DNA of 7,539 nt from an uncultured Collinsella sp. (GTDB lineage: Bacteria > Actinomycetota > Coriobacteriia > Coriobacteriales > Coriobacteriaceae). The notes beneath the pieces are model-generated. The model was not told the DNA's origin and did no database searches. It saw nothing but the letters and a program-made list of their open reading frames with translations. The translations under genes and the position numbers were made by a program. Positions 7,399 through 7,539 of the stretch are shown piece by piece. Positions within the stretch are counted from its first letter, which is position 1. Each line of letters opens with the position of its first letter. The stretch is from the NCBI GenBank assembly GCA_902495265.1, contig CABUWR010000062.1:1-7539 (forward strand), read 5' to 3'.

Positions 7399-7426
7399 AA
7401 AAAACGTGCGCGAACAGGCCGTTGCG
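7399..7426 (-). terminator. Weak terminator-like structure after the edge gene
   Basis: The minus strand has a short stem, CGC-AAC pairing with GTT-(C)-GCG around GGCCT (7409-7426), followed four bases later by TTTTTT (7399-7404). The stem is short and bulged, so the terminator is tentative, but the T-run and its place just after the stop at 7436 fit. Confidence 0.4.
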
Positions 7427-7435
7427 AACGAGCGA

Positions 7436-7539
7436 CTAGCGCGAGGTCGAGGCGCGGTGCTCGATGTGACCGGGGATCTCGATGCGCTTGGGCGCCAGCT
7501 TTGCGGCCTCGCCCACGGTGGTGGTAACAACGTCGATGC
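7436..7539 (-). CDS. C-terminal end of an unidentified protein, weakly LacI/CcpA-like
   Basis: Thirty-three codons and a TAG (7436-7438) are open on the minus strand, and the gene begins outside the window. Codon third positions are overwhelmingly G or C, as in ligA and glnA, whereas the competing frames give Arg/Ser/Pro-rich nonsense; this supports real coding. The tail IEIPGHIEHRASTSR resembles the last strand of LacI/CcpA-family effector domains (for example LPHRIEFRQST in CcpA as I recall it). The helix that normally precedes that strand is not recognisable, so the family is only a suggestion. It is likely a separate transcription unit from the glnA-like gene, with a 134-nt gap between them. 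Confidence 0.55.
   Translation of the reverse strand, partial: IDVVTTTVGEAAKLAPKRIEIPGHIEHRASTSR

Noticed and set aside
7436..7539. Firm assignment of the edge gene to the LacI family
   Set aside because: Only about a dozen C-terminal residues resemble that family and the preceding helix does not; reported only as a suggestion.

Overview
The window looks like chromosomal DNA of a GC-rich actinobacterium, most likely a member of the Coriobacteriia such as Collinsella. This is inferred from the strongly G/C-ending codons, the mycobacterial-style LigA (CELKIDG adenylation motif and an extra segment between the zinc finger and the HhH domain), and an OmpR-type regulator of the actinobacterial GlnR kind. 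I cannot confirm the genus without a database. Every gene I can support is on the minus strand; the long plus-strand open frames are antisense shadows.

Layout from right to left, in the direction of transcription. (1) Positions 7436-7539 hold the last 33 codons of a gene entering from the right, with a tail faintly like LacI/CcpA regulators. (2) Positions 5964-7301 encode a GlnA-like protein of the type I-alpha glutamine synthetase fold. It is followed 50 nt later by a GlnR-like orphan response regulator at 5251-5913, and a strong terminator closes this two-gene unit. (3) Positions 4173-5105 form a visibly AT-richer island of small unfamiliar genes. It contains a frameshifted or 5'-truncated remnant, a 118-residue membrane-anchored protein whose SD overlaps the remnant's stop, and a further 78 open codons in the same frame behind a single TGA. 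(4) Positions 2540-4000 encode a membrane-anchored HtrA/DegP-type protease, preceded by a terminator-like hairpin in its leader and closed by a very strong terminator. (5) Positions 61-2289 encode NAD-dependent DNA ligase LigA, closed by a hairpin at the window's left edge.

The most interesting part is unit 2. The GlnA-like protein keeps the fold and many substrate-site motifs. However, three of the six metal-binding residues of glutamine synthetase appear to be replaced (Glu to Ala, Glu to Gly, His to Phe). The active-site flap Glu is altered with a one-residue insertion, and the Arg used for glutamine feedback in the Bacillus enzyme is Thr. Its partner is a receiver-type regulator that lacks most phosphorylation residues, and a sequence matching the actinobacterial GlnR half-site (TTAAC-n6-GAAAC) lies in front of the pair. 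I infer a possible nitrogen-sensing module in which a catalytically dead or altered glutamine synthetase works with an atypical GlnR. This is a hypothesis read from sequence, not a demonstrated system.

The ligase and the protease are housekeeping functions (DNA replication/repair and envelope protein quality control). Nothing in the sequence links them functionally to the nitrogen unit.
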